A stretch of DNA of 64,000 bases from positions 6,076,001 to 6,140,000 of the forward strand of contig NZ_JAJFZL010000001.1 of assembly GCF_020733635.1 (NCBI RefSeq), given 5' to 3'. Below the pieces are notes generated by a model. That model did no database searches and was not told where the DNA came from. It saw nothing but the letters and a program-made list of their open reading frames with translations. Numbering within the stretch: position 1 is the first letter of the stretch; every line of letters starts with the position of its first letter. Source of the DNA: Nocardia spumae (lineage in GTDB: Bacteria > Actinomycetota > Actinomycetes > Mycobacteriales > Mycobacteriaceae). The position numbers were made by a program, and so were the translations under genes. This document shows positions 17,594 to 26,155 of this stretch, in pieces.

Positions 17594-19039
17594 ATGGCGA
17601 AACGCCCGGTGGCGGCTGCACTCGCCACACTGGTGCTGGCGGTGGGTCTGCTCACCGGTTGCACCATGACCACCGGCGGTCACGCCGTATCCATCTACGA
17701 CGACCCCTTCCAGGTGGCGGGGTTGCCCACCACCAGCGGGCCCAGCGGTCCCCGCGCCGGCGCCGCCGACTCCGCGCTCACCGCCACCGGCGGCGACAAG
17801 GGGGCGATGGACACGTTGGCGCTCAACGCGATCGACGATATCCAGACCTACTGGCAGGGCGAGTATCACAACGAATTCGACGGACAGTTCACCCCGGTCA
17901 CCAAGTTCTATTCCTGGAGCGCGAAGGCGCCCCGCTCACAGGAGAGTCAGTTCTGTAAAGACACCACCTATCACCTGGTCAACGCCGCCTACTGCCGCCT
18001 GGACAATTCGGTCGGTTGGGATCGTGAGGTGCTGTTGCCGATGATGCAGGACAGTTTCGGCAAGATGGCGGTGGTGATGGTGCTGGCCCACGAGTACGGC
18101 CATGCCATCCAGACGATGTCGCACATGGTGTCCGGTAAGGATCCGGTGATCGTGAAGGAGCAGCAGGCCGACTGTTTCGCCGGGGCCTTCATGCGGCACG
18201 TCGCCGAGGACAAGGCGAAGCATTTCACGATCAACACCTCCGACGGGCTCAACAATGTCCTGGCCGCGACCGTCGCCATCCGCGATGCCAATCCGGAGGA
18301 TCCCGAATCGGTGCACGGCTCGGCCTTCGAACGCGTCACCGCGGTGCAGATCGGGTTCACCGACGGCCCCAAGGGCTGCAAGGCGATCGATATGAAGGAC
18401 ATCGACCGGCGCCGCAAGAATCTGCCACAGTCGTTCGGCGACGACGCCAATCGTGGGGAACTGGCCATCACCAAGGACAGCCTCAAGGAGTTGAGCAAGG
18501 CGATGGCGGCGATCATGCCGGTCCCGTCGGAGCCGACCTACGACTATCACGGCGCCCTCATGCACTGCAGTAACGGGGCCGACACCGTGCCCGTCACCTA
18601 CTGCCCCGCCACCAACACCATCGGCACCGACATTCCCGCACTCGTCCGGCGCGGGGCGGCGAATACCGACGAGCAGGAAGGCTTTCCGACCCATGTCGGC
18701 GGGGACTACAACGCCTACGTGGTGTTCGTCTCCCGTTACGCGCTCGCGGTGCAGCGCAACGCGCGCCAGCAGTTGACGGGCGCCAAGACCGGTCTGCGGG
18801 CGGCATGCCTGTCGGGGGTGATCACGGCGAAACTCGCCGATCCGCATCGCGACGCGGGTCAGGGCGATATCGCGCTGTCGCCCGGAGATCTCGACAAGGC
18901 GGTCTCCGGGTTGCTCAGCGACGGTCTGGCCGCGAGCGATGTCGAGGGTAAGACGGTGCCCAGCGGATTCTCGCGGGTCGACGCGTTCCGGGCGGGTGTG
19001 CTCGGCACCCAACAGGTCTGCGAGGCGCGGTACGCCTGA
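17594..19039 (+). CDS. Zinc metalloprotease lipoprotein, LpqM-like
   Basis: A 481-residue lipoprotein. The signal peptide ends in the lipobox LLTGC (Cys23). The zinc site is HEYGH (166-170), followed by KEQQADCFAGAF (about 188-199), where an acidic residue supplies the third ligand. This pairing is typical of putative neutral zinc metallopeptidases, and the layout fits mycobacterial LpqM (Rv0419), also about 500 residues. Cysteines at 121 and 134 and several near the C-terminus suggest disulfides outside the cell. The ATG is preceded by GGAGGGAGGGG. It is divergent from the FHA-ABC exporter and convergent with the FHA/zinc-ribbon gene. The substrate is unknown. Confidence 0.85.
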   Translation: MAKRPVAAALATLVLAVGLLTGCTMTTGGHAVSIYDDPFQVAGLPTTSGPSGPRAGAADSALTATGGDKGAMDTLALNAIDDIQTYWQGEYHNEFDGQFTPVTKFYSWSAKAPRSQESQFCKDTTYHLVNAAYCRLDNSVGWDREVLLPMMQDSFGKMAVVMVLAHEYGHAIQTMSHMVSGKDPVIVKEQQADCFAGAFMRHVAEDKAKHFTINTSDGLNNVLAATVAIRDANPEDPESVHGSAFERVTAVQIGFTDGPKGCKAIDMKDIDRRRKNLPQSFGDDANRGELAITKDSLKELSKAMAAIMPVPSEPTYDYHGALMHCSNGADTVPVTYCPATNTIGTDIPALVRRGAANTDEQEGFPTHVGGDYNAYVVFVSRYALAVQRNARQQLTGAKTGLRAACLSGVITAKLADPHRDAGQGDIALSPGDLDKAVSGLLSDGLAASDVEGKTVPSGFSRVDAFRAGVLGTQQVCEARYA

Positions 19040-19040
19040 G

Positions 19041-19299
19041 GCTGCCACCTCCGGCCGCGTCGCTACGGTCGCTCTGCCCATGGCGACCTCCGCGGCGGCC
19101 TCCGTGGTTACGCGGGCTGCCGCCTCCGGCCGCGTCGCTACGGTCGCTCTGCCCATGGCGACCTCCGCGGCGGCCTCCGTGGTTACGCGGGCTGCCACCT
19201 CCGGCCGCGTCGCTACGGTCGCTCTGCCCATGGCGACCTCCGCGGCGGCCTCCGTGGTTACGCGGGCTGCCACCTCCGGCCGCGTCGCTACGGTCGCTC
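19041..19299. repeat. 75-bp tandem repeat, 3.5 copies
   Basis: Copies begin at 19041, 19116, 19191 and 19266; the last is cut after 34 bases. Copies are identical except for one base (copy 2 has GCCGCC where the others have GCCACC). The array fills the space between two convergent genes: it starts one base after the metalloprotease stop and overlaps the stop of the FHA gene. The copy junctions can fold, with ACGCGG pairing with CCGCGT around a 14-base loop. The array may act as a bidirectional terminator. The period is a multiple of three, so the frame is open on the plus strand, but there is no start signal of its own. Confidence 0.9.
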
Positions 19300-20608
19300 A
19301 GCCGAACGGCGGCGGTGCGGCCGGTTCCACCCGGAGCACCCGATTGCCCAGCATGATCTCCGCCCCTTGGACCAGCACCATCGGCTGATTGGGCTGCAAC
19401 CGGATCCAATCGCGATAGCCGGGCAACCGGGCGCGAGTGCCGTTGGTGGACCCACGATCGACGACCGTGATATCCCAGTTCACCAACCGGATCTCGGCAT
19501 GCGCGCGCGACATTCCACCCGAGGAGTCCTCGATCTTGACCGGAGCCAGGCCCCGCGCGGCGGCCTCGGAATTCTCCGGGTCGCGGCCGATCACCACATC
19601 GGCGGCGAGCAGATAGGTCATACCGTCGTCGAGGACCAACATGCCCAGCGGAGGCCGGACCACCTCCGCCGCGTGCTGGGTCTGATCGACCGGCATACCG
19701 CAGACCGTGCAGAACGCCGAGCGCGGATCACTGGGATGCGCACGGGCGCATTTGAATCCGGTGACCCGCACGGTGAGCGAGGTGGCGCGGGCTGTCGCCT
19801 CCATCCGGCGTTCCAGAGCGGGATCGGGCTCGGGGGCCGGGTTGGTGCCGCGCAATTGCGTCTGTGCCAGCCGGGGATCCTCGACGGGTTCGGGAGCCGG
19901 TTCGGGCCGCGATACCGGTTGCCGCTCACCGGTTTCCGGCATTCGATCCGGGCGGGTCGACGGTGGTCGCGGCGGCTCCGTGTGCTGCGCGTCCGCGCGA
20001 GAGGTGGACGGCGGCTCGGCTCGATGCCGGGCGCCGGGCGGGCGGCTGTCCTGGCGATCGCGCGCGCGGGTCTGCTCCCGCTCGAACCAGACCACCGCTC
20101 CGGCCGCCGGAGCCACACCCTCCACCAGAGAGCCGATTCCGCGTTCGGGCAGTTCCGGAATCCGGCCCCGCTCGTCGTCGATGAAGATGGCCACGGCGCG
20201 CGCCGGCGGTTCGGTGAAGCGATCGACGGTGAAGGCCGCGTCCACACCGCGGTAGAACTCCACGCCCCGCCCGCCCGCCACGACCGCGGTGACCGCGCCG
20301 TGCAGGAAGATCGCCACTCCGCCGGTATCGGAACTCGACAGGATGCCCAGATCGATCGGGCTGCCGTCGACCTGTTCGGCTTCCTGCATCAGCCAGCGGG
20401 TCGCCTCCCGCGCGATCAGCCGGCCGGGGCCGTTCGGAGCGTGGTCGGTGGCCTCGGCGACCAGTTGTGCCAGCGCCTCGGCGGCCCGCATGGCGGGTGC
20501 CTCCGGCCGGACGGGTCCGCGCCCTCGATGCGCGACCACGACCACCGCCGCGGCGACACGCACCACGACATGGTTACCGGCGACGACCTCGACCTGCCGA
20601 TCGATCAA
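19298..20608 (-). CDS. FHA-domain protein with zinc-ribbon-like motif
   Basis: A 436-residue protein starting at TTG with GGAGG 9 bases upstream. The N-terminal 170 residues form an alpha/beta domain that recalls a diverged PP2C-type or sensor domain (uncertain). Residues about 180-275 are Pro/Arg-rich. A C..A-rich segment CARAHPSDPRSAFCTVCG (about 290-310) looks like a zinc ribbon with one position altered. The FHA domain closes the protein (about 335-430): IGRDPE, SSGGMSRAHAEIRL, VDRGSTNGTRARLPG and a C-terminal strand. FHA domains bind phosphothreonine, so it is a likely partner of a Ser/Thr kinase such as the one at 26156-27754. No membrane segment. Precise role unknown. Confidence 0.8.
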   Translation of the reverse strand: MIDRQVEVVAGNHVVVRVAAAVVVVAHRGRGPVRPEAPAMRAAEALAQLVAEATDHAPNGPGRLIAREATRWLMQEAEQVDGSPIDLGILSSSDTGGVAIFLHGAVTAVVAGGRGVEFYRGVDAAFTVDRFTEPPARAVAIFIDDERGRIPELPERGIGSLVEGVAPAAGAVVWFEREQTRARDRQDSRPPGARHRAEPPSTSRADAQHTEPPRPPSTRPDRMPETGERQPVSRPEPAPEPVEDPRLAQTQLRGTNPAPEPDPALERRMEATARATSLTVRVTGFKCARAHPSDPRSAFCTVCGMPVDQTQHAAEVVRPPLGMLVLDDGMTYLLAADVVIGRDPENSEAAARGLAPVKIEDSSGGMSRAHAEIRLVNWDITVVDRGSTNGTRARLPGYRDWIRLQPNQPMVLVQGAEIMLGNRVLRVEPAAPPPFG

Positions 20609-20759
20609 CGGAATCGGCCTCCGAGGAGTATCAGCCCAGCGGTCACCACAGGGACCAGGTTAAGGCAATCGTCGTGCATGAGTCCCCGCGCACGGGTCCC
20701 TTCCGGTAATTTCGATACCCGAGTGCCGGGCGCGAACACCGGCAGAACGGGGGCAGGCC

Positions 20760-21959
20760 ATGGGCCGAACATTTCGCGGATCTCTGATTTTCGGTTGTGC
20801 CGCCCTCCTGGGCGTGCTCACCGGATGCGGGGTGCAGGGGACTCCGACCGCCGCCGAGATCGACGTTCGCGCACTCGATGTCGGCCCCTACGCGGTGGAT
20901 CGGCACAGCTACGACAGCACCGCGAACGGCAAGGGACCGCTACTCGAGGGGATGCGGATGTCGGAGGCCGTGGTGCCGAGCGTTCGCATCGATCCCGCAC
21001 TGGTGATCGGCGCGGGTGGGCGGGTCGTCGCCGACAGCTCCGATGCCACCCGCCACCTGCTGGCCGCGGTGTCCAAACCGGTCCTCGACCGCAACAAGAT
21101 GGTCGTCGCGTATGTCGCCGCGGGCTCCGACAAACCCAGCTCCATGGACAGTGCTGCGGATACCACCTCGGTTACCGATCTGGTGATGCGTTTTCCCGAC
21201 GAGGCCGGGGCCCGGCAGGCGGCGCGAGAACTCGAGGATGTCGACTTCGCGGTCGCACCGGATCTCAATCGCAAGCTGGCCCTACCGAAGTATCCGGATG
21301 CCTATATCCACTACCGGCCCGGTGTGCCGACCGTCGGAACCTTCATGGCCTACAAGCAATTCGTGATCTCGCTGTTCGTGGAGCGCCCCCGCCCCGAGGA
21401 GGCGGATCTGCTGGCCTGGGTGCAGAAGACGCTCGATGCGCAGGTGCCGGCCCTGGACCACTTCCAGCCGACGCCGCAGAGCGGACTCGATTCGCTCCCG
21501 ATCGACGCCGACGGCCTGCTGGCGCGCGCGATCGTGCGGGACCGCTCGGACCGGACTCCCGATCCTGATCGATTCGCGGTGTACTCCGCGCCGGCCTTCG
21601 TCCACATCTCCTCCGACGAGACGACCCGCGAACGCCTGATCGACGACACCGGCATGGACGCGATCGCCGTCGCGGACAACAGTTCGGTGCTGCGCGTCCG
21701 CGACGCGGACGCCGGGGTCCGCCTGATCAACGGGATGATCGCGAGTTCGGGCCGGCAATACGATCCGGCGGATGCGCCCCGCGGCGTGCCGGGTGCGAAA
21801 TGCCTGGCGTTGAACAGTATGGGCGATACGCAGAAGGACAGCACATTCCGCTGCTACGTGCCCTACCGCCGGTACGTCGAGGTGGTCAACGCCAACAGCC
21901 GCGACGATATCGACCAGCGCGTCGGCGCGGCGTATGCGTTGCTGGCCAACAGTTTCTGA
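20760..21959 (+). CDS. DUF7373-type lipoprotein, group A
   Basis: A 399-residue lipoprotein. The signal peptide ends in lipobox LLTGC. The mature protein opens with TPTAAEIDVRALDVGPY and ends with QRVGAAYALLANSF. These start and end motifs recur in four other genes of this window, forming a paralogous family (the DUF7373 family, by recall). Group A members share the opening AAEIDVR and a middle segment of an AG....V..V..FPDEAGA..AA.ELED type. It is divergent from the FHA/zinc-ribbon gene, with a 151-base gap. Cysteine pairs near the C-terminus (KCLAL, FRCYV) are conserved in the family. No enzymatic motif is visible; these are surface proteins of unknown role. Confidence 0.8.
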   Translation: MGRTFRGSLIFGCAALLGVLTGCGVQGTPTAAEIDVRALDVGPYAVDRHSYDSTANGKGPLLEGMRMSEAVVPSVRIDPALVIGAGGRVVADSSDATRHLLAAVSKPVLDRNKMVVAYVAAGSDKPSSMDSAADTTSVTDLVMRFPDEAGARQAARELEDVDFAVAPDLNRKLALPKYPDAYIHYRPGVPTVGTFMAYKQFVISLFVERPRPEEADLLAWVQKTLDAQVPALDHFQPTPQSGLDSLPIDADGLLARAIVRDRSDRTPDPDRFAVYSAPAFVHISSDETTRERLIDDTGMDAIAVADNSSVLRVRDADAGVRLINGMIASSGRQYDPADAPRGVPGAKCLALNSMGDTQKDSTFRCYVPYRRYVEVVNANSRDDIDQRVGAAYALLANSF

Positions 21960-21989
21960 ACATCCCCGGCGCGAGGTGAGGGAGTAACC

Positions 21990-22070
21990 GTGCTGGAGTA
22001 CTATGCCGCGAGACCCAGCCTGGAAGGGGAGGCCGTGCCGTCCACCATGAGAAATCGGATTCCCGACTGA
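21990..22070 (+). CDS. Short 26-codon ORF coupled to the T7SS-associated gene
   Basis: GTG start with an excellent GGGAG 5 bases upstream, encoding VLEYYAARPSLEGEAVPSTM and six more residues. Its TGA overlaps the ATG of the next gene (TGATG). That next gene has only a weak ribosome site of its own, so this ORF may feed ribosomes to it. It is too short for homology-based support; it may be a translational leader rather than a functional peptide. Confidence 0.45.
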   Translation: MLEYYAARPSLEGEAVPSTMRNRIPD

Positions 22071-23488
22071 TGTCCACGGTCGATCTGATCCTCACCGACA
22101 GTCGGCTGTGGGCCCGCAGCGAATCCACCCACTGGGACGGCGCCCCCTCGGTGGTGCCGGCCAGCGACGGCGCGAGTCTCGTTGTGGGAGAGCCACTTCA
22201 GCCGCCCTACCCGGCGGTGTCGGTGGTCCGGCTGGCCGAGGCCGATCGCCTCGCCTTCGTGCCGATGCTGCCGACCCTCGCCGATGCCTTCGCCGCGGTC
22301 TTCGGCACGGTCCTGACGAACCTGCACCTGCCCACCCCGTGTGATCGGCTGACGGTGGTGGGCCCGTCGGAGTGGGGGACGCGCCGCCGGGCCGCCCTGG
22401 AAGCCGGGGCCCGCCGCTCGGTCGGCGAGATCGCCGTCGAACCATTGGCGCTGCGCGTGGCCGGTGCGTCGGCGAGCACCTCACAGCAGCAACGGATCGC
22501 GGTCGTCGAACTGAGCCCGCTCACCACGACGGTGACGCTGGCCGGCCGTTCGGGAACCGAAAGCTGGATCGAGGCCTGCGAGCACGAACCGACCGTCGGA
22601 TCCGCCGATATCGGCGAGGGACGCGGTGTGGAACCGGTGATCGATGTCATCGACCGCCTGCTCGGCGGCCGCAAACCCACCTACTTCGTGGTCGTGGGGA
22701 TTTCGGACACCGCACTGCTGGGCGCGATGCGTGACGAACTCACCCGCCGTTACGGATTCGGTGTCGACCTGCGGGCGATGTCGGGTGTGGATCTGATCCG
22801 CGGCGGTTCCGCGACACCGCCGGGACCGCATCCCGGGCAGATCGCACCGCAGACACCGTGGGTGGGGTCGCTGCACGACCATGCCGCCGCGATCGCGCCA
22901 CCACCGCAGCGGCGCAATCCGATCTACCTCGCCGCGGCCGCGGTCATCGCGGTCATCGTCATCGGAGTGGCGGTCGCGGTGGTGTTCACCCGATCCGGAG
23001 AAGACACGACCACCGCGTCCGGTTCCACCACCCGTGCCGCGGCGAGTTCACCGGTCGCCCGTCCCGCGCCGCCGGCCGAGATGTTCGGCCGGGTGCAGGC
23101 GCAGGTCCCGGCCGGGTGGCACATCACCAACCGCACCGACGCCCGAGTCGATCTGTCGCCGGACGACGGTGTGCGCGCACGCATTTCGCTGGTGCAGAAA
23201 CCGCTGGCCGCGGGCTCGGGTATCGATGGGGTCGCCGCCACGCTGGAAACGCAGATCGGCAAGCGGCCGCCCGGCACCGTCGGACCGCTGCAGCGCGACG
23301 TCATCTTCGGCGGACGGCCGGGGCTGTCGTACGAGGAATATCCGAGCGACGGCACGACGGTGCGCTGGCAGGTGCTGGTGGACTCGGGTCTGCAGATCAG
23401 TGTCGGCTGCCAGTACCCCACCGGTAACTGGCCGCCGCTGGCGCCGGTGTGCGAGAAGTTCGTCGGAGACCTGCGCACCGGCGCGTGA
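22070..23488 (+). CDS. Type VII secretion-associated protein, Rv3446c family
   Basis: A 472-residue protein. Residues 1-255 form an alpha/beta domain with an actin-like flavour (IAVVELSPLTTTVTLAGR, TYFVVVGISDTALLGAMRDEL). A single membrane helix at about 287-306 is followed by a Thr/Ser-rich spacer and an external domain of about 130 residues. That domain reads VQAQVPAGWHITNRTDARVDLSP, ARISLVQ, G.PGLSYEEYPSDGT.VRWQVLVDSGLQISVGCQYP, the pattern of the Rv3446c family, which is tied to ESX-4 loci. In Mycobacterium it sits between esxU and eccC4; here it lies 7 kb away among lipoprotein genes. Two external Cys (GCQYP, PVCEKF) may pair. Its function in secretion is not known. Confidence 0.85.
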   Translation: MSTVDLILTDSRLWARSESTHWDGAPSVVPASDGASLVVGEPLQPPYPAVSVVRLAEADRLAFVPMLPTLADAFAAVFGTVLTNLHLPTPCDRLTVVGPSEWGTRRRAALEAGARRSVGEIAVEPLALRVAGASASTSQQQRIAVVELSPLTTTVTLAGRSGTESWIEACEHEPTVGSADIGEGRGVEPVIDVIDRLLGGRKPTYFVVVGISDTALLGAMRDELTRRYGFGVDLRAMSGVDLIRGGSATPPGPHPGQIAPQTPWVGSLHDHAAAIAPPPQRRNPIYLAAAAVIAVIVIGVAVAVVFTRSGEDTTTASGSTTRAAASSPVARPAPPAEMFGRVQAQVPAGWHITNRTDARVDLSPDDGVRARISLVQKPLAAGSGIDGVAATLETQIGKRPPGTVGPLQRDVIFGGRPGLSYEEYPSDGTTVRWQVLVDSGLQISVGCQYPTGNWPPLAPVCEKFVGDLRTGA

Positions 23489-23626
23489 CGCGCCGGCCGG
23501 GATAGCCCACCGAGCGGCCGACGCCGCTATTGGGAACCACCCGTCGGAGGTGGGTGCTATCTTCTTCGCAGCGTCGACGGAGCGCCTATGCGTGCTCACC
23601 GGCGCGGAGCCAGTGGGAGGGGAACA

Positions 23627-24835
23627 ATGCGAGGATCCGTGCGTTTGCTGGCGGCTGCCGTGGCCGCTGTCGCGCTCAGCGCGACGGGATGCGGTTCGGA
23701 TCCGAGTCCCCCGCCCGCTCCCGAGCCGTCGGTGGATCTCGGCGCGCTCGATGTCGGCCGTTACGATGCGAACCCGCGCGATATGGGCAAACCCCGGAAT
23801 CCGGGTCAGGCGGCGCTCATGGAGGCCGGGCGGCTGGGCAGCTTCATGCCGTTGCCGATGGATATCGATCCGGCCTTCGTCCATACCGGCATGCTCGACA
23901 CCCTGGTCTTCATCGAACCCAAGTCGTCGGTGCTCAAGGATTTCACCGACGTCAGCCACTTCCCCGAAGACGCACCGGACCTGATCAGCGGCTTCGTGAA
24001 CTACGGCCGCAACGACCCGGATAATCTGGGGATCGAGCTGGTGAACTCGGCGATGATCCTCCCCACCGAACAGCGGGCCACCGAGGTCGCCACCGCCCTG
24101 GAACGACGCGACTTCGGCCGCGATCCGCAGACCCAAGCGGTCGCGATCCCCAATTATCCCCAGGCGCACGCGCATTGGGTTCCGACCAAACAGGCCATCA
24201 ACGTCTGGGTCCCGACCGGGCGGCTGGTCGTGTACATATCGGTCTACGACCAGGCCAAGAGCTGGTTCGGCAAGGTCGATCTCCCGGATCTGGTGAGCCG
24301 GGCGACGCGCAGCCTCGACAAGGTGGTGCCATCGGTCGCGAAGTATCACCTCACCCCGCCGGATCAGCTGATGGACCAGCCGATGGATACCGACGGGATG
24401 CTGGGCCGCACCATGATCCGCCCACAGGAGGCCGAAGGCGAGTGGCTCAATCCGCCCGGCGTCTATTCCGGATACTCCGGCCTCGCCTTCGATTCCGATC
24501 CCGGTGACACCCACACGTGGTTCGAATCCGACGGTGTCGACCGGTATGCCGAATACGGCACACATGTGTATCGCGCCAGGGATACCGCCGCCGCCCAAGA
24601 TGTCCGGGATCAGCTGGGGGACCCGTCCAAACACTTCAAGACAGCCGCCGCGCCGAGGAATCTGCCGCTCGCGAAATGCCGCGAGTACAAGGGCAATCAG
24701 AAGCTGGCCGTCCGCTTCTACTGCTCGGTGTATCACGACCGCTACGCCGCGATGGCTTGGGGCGAACAGCTACTCGACGCGCAGCAGCGGATTTCGGCCC
24801 AGTATGCCGTTTTCGTGAAGGCGGACCGGAAATGA
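23627..24835 (+). CDS. DUF7373-type lipoprotein, group B
   Basis: 402 residues from the ATG for MRGSVRLLAAAV, which has GGGAGGGG upstream; the longer reading is rejected. The signal peptide ends at SATGC. The mature protein opens PSVDLGALDVGRYDANPRDMG and ends LLDAQQRISAQYAVFVKADRK. It is much closer to the lipoprotein at 27835 than to the other three (shared EANRL/EAGRL.S.(L/M)PLP, DLPDL...A..S, MDTDGMLGR-like, and Y.A..W..QL.DAQQRISAQY), so I call these two group B. Its TGA overlaps the next gene's ATG (ATGA), so the B-A pair is translationally coupled. Surface-anchored; function unknown. Confidence 0.8.
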   Translation: MRGSVRLLAAAVAAVALSATGCGSDPSPPPAPEPSVDLGALDVGRYDANPRDMGKPRNPGQAALMEAGRLGSFMPLPMDIDPAFVHTGMLDTLVFIEPKSSVLKDFTDVSHFPEDAPDLISGFVNYGRNDPDNLGIELVNSAMILPTEQRATEVATALERRDFGRDPQTQAVAIPNYPQAHAHWVPTKQAINVWVPTGRLVVYISVYDQAKSWFGKVDLPDLVSRATRSLDKVVPSVAKYHLTPPDQLMDQPMDTDGMLGRTMIRPQEAEGEWLNPPGVYSGYSGLAFDSDPGDTHTWFESDGVDRYAEYGTHVYRARDTAAAQDVRDQLGDPSKHFKTAAAPRNLPLAKCREYKGNQKLAVRFYCSVYHDRYAAMAWGEQLLDAQQRISAQYAVFVKADRK

Positions 24836-26079
24836 ACAAGCGACTTCTCCGTTTCGCCGCGGCCGCGTCCTGCCTCACCGGACTCGTGGCCACCACCGGA
24901 TGCGGTTCGACGGTGGGCGGCTGGGCCGGCCCGTCGGAGGTCGATGTCCGGACCGTCGATGTCGGCAACTACGACGTCGTCCCGCTCGATATCCACGTCG
25001 ATTTCCGGCCGGGTTTCGTGAACGCGCCCGCGGCCGCGGGTATGCGCCTGGCCGACAATGTGGTCACGCCCGACCGGATCGACCCGCATCTGACGGTTCA
25101 GGGAAAGTCGTCCACATTCGCCGCCGGATTCGTTCCCGACGCGCTCGGCGACAACGACCGGATGTCGGATGCGGCCAAACGCAACAAGATGGTGTACGGC
25201 TTCTCGACCGCCGGTAGTGACAAGGACGCGAACTGGGGCTTCCTCGGCTGGCCGAAGCCGAGTAAACCCAATGCCACGATCGTGGCTCTGTCGGTGATGC
25301 AGTTCGAGGATCCGGCCGCGGCGGCCAAGGCCGCTACCGACCTCTACAACACCGACTTCGATACCTACAAGGATAAGAATCAGCCGGTCAAGGTATCGAA
25401 ATACCCCGAGGCGCACGCGCATTGGCAACCCGGCACGGCATCGCTGCGATCGTTCCTCGCCCACGGCCCCTGGGTCGTCTCGGTCCTGGCCCTCACGCCG
25501 AGCGCCGAATTGGGCAGCCTCACCGGCCTGACCGAGCGGACTCTCGATACCGAGTTCCCCGTCCTCGATCAGTTGCCGCCGCTGTCGCCCGAGGAGACGC
25601 TCACCCTGCCGTGGGATCCCCACTATCTGCTCAGCCGCGCGCTGAACACCTCGCAGACCGGGCGACCACAGTTCGATGACGACAACGGCGTCTTCGGCCC
25701 GAACGGCATTCTGCACTACATGTCCGACCGCAAGATCGCGGCGCAGAGCGCGGCCGCGCTCGAGGCGGAGGAATTCGCCAAGACCTCCGATGCGCTGGTC
25801 GTCCGCACCGCCGATGCCACCTCCGCGAAGAAGGCTCTCACCGACCGGATCACCTTCGAGGGCGGTGGCCCGGCCGTCGATGCGGTGCCGAAGATCCCGG
25901 ATTCGACCTGCGTGGAGAACAGCACGAAGGGCAGTAGCCTCAACGGTCCGAAGCGGTACAGCTGCCTCGTCGTCTACCGCAATTACGTCGGTTACGTGAC
26001 CTCGAATCAGCTGGTCGACGTCCATCAACGAGCGGCCGCGCAGTACGCGTTGTTCGCCAACAGCCAGTGGCAGCCGTGA
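24832..26079 (+). CDS. DUF7373-type lipoprotein, group A
   Basis: A 415-residue lipoprotein. The signal peptide ends in the lipobox region LVATTGC. The mature start PSEVDVRTVDVGNYDVVPLD and the end VHQRAAAQYALFANSQWQP mark it as a paralogue of 20760-21959 and 29064-30257 (group A). It shares with the latter the segment DKNQPVKVSKYPEAHAHWQPG (DQNQPVQLDRYPNALSHWRPG there) and LPPLS..E.L.LP.DP..(L/M)L.RA. It is coupled to the upstream group B gene by a 4-base overlap and ends 76 bases before the kinase gene. Function unknown; a ligand or partner for the kinase's external domain is possible from position. Confidence 0.8.
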   Translation: MNKRLLRFAAAASCLTGLVATTGCGSTVGGWAGPSEVDVRTVDVGNYDVVPLDIHVDFRPGFVNAPAAAGMRLADNVVTPDRIDPHLTVQGKSSTFAAGFVPDALGDNDRMSDAAKRNKMVYGFSTAGSDKDANWGFLGWPKPSKPNATIVALSVMQFEDPAAAAKAATDLYNTDFDTYKDKNQPVKVSKYPEAHAHWQPGTASLRSFLAHGPWVVSVLALTPSAELGSLTGLTERTLDTEFPVLDQLPPLSPEETLTLPWDPHYLLSRALNTSQTGRPQFDDDNGVFGPNGILHYMSDRKIAAQSAAALEAEEFAKTSDALVVRTADATSAKKALTDRITFEGGGPAVDAVPKIPDSTCVENSTKGSSLNGPKRYSCLVVYRNYVGYVTSNQLVDVHQRAAAQYALFANSQWQP

Positions 26080-26155
26080 CTCGACCCGCCACGGCGCAGT
26101 CCAGTAAGCTCCGCGACAGTACGCGACCCACCGAACGACCAGGAGTTTGTTACTG

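Noticed and set aside
19041..19299. Possible CRISPR array
   Set aside because: There are no spacers: units are directly adjacent and identical throughout, and there are no cas genes.
18939..19388. A 149-codon plus-strand frame containing the 75-bp repeat as a 25-residue protein repeat
   Set aside because: It starts inside the metalloprotease gene, has no ribosome site and is open only because the period is a multiple of three.
24519..24529. tRNA T-loop-like GGTTCGAATCC
   Set aside because: It is inside the lipoprotein coding sequence (Phe-Glu-Ser codons) and no cloverleaf can be formed around it.
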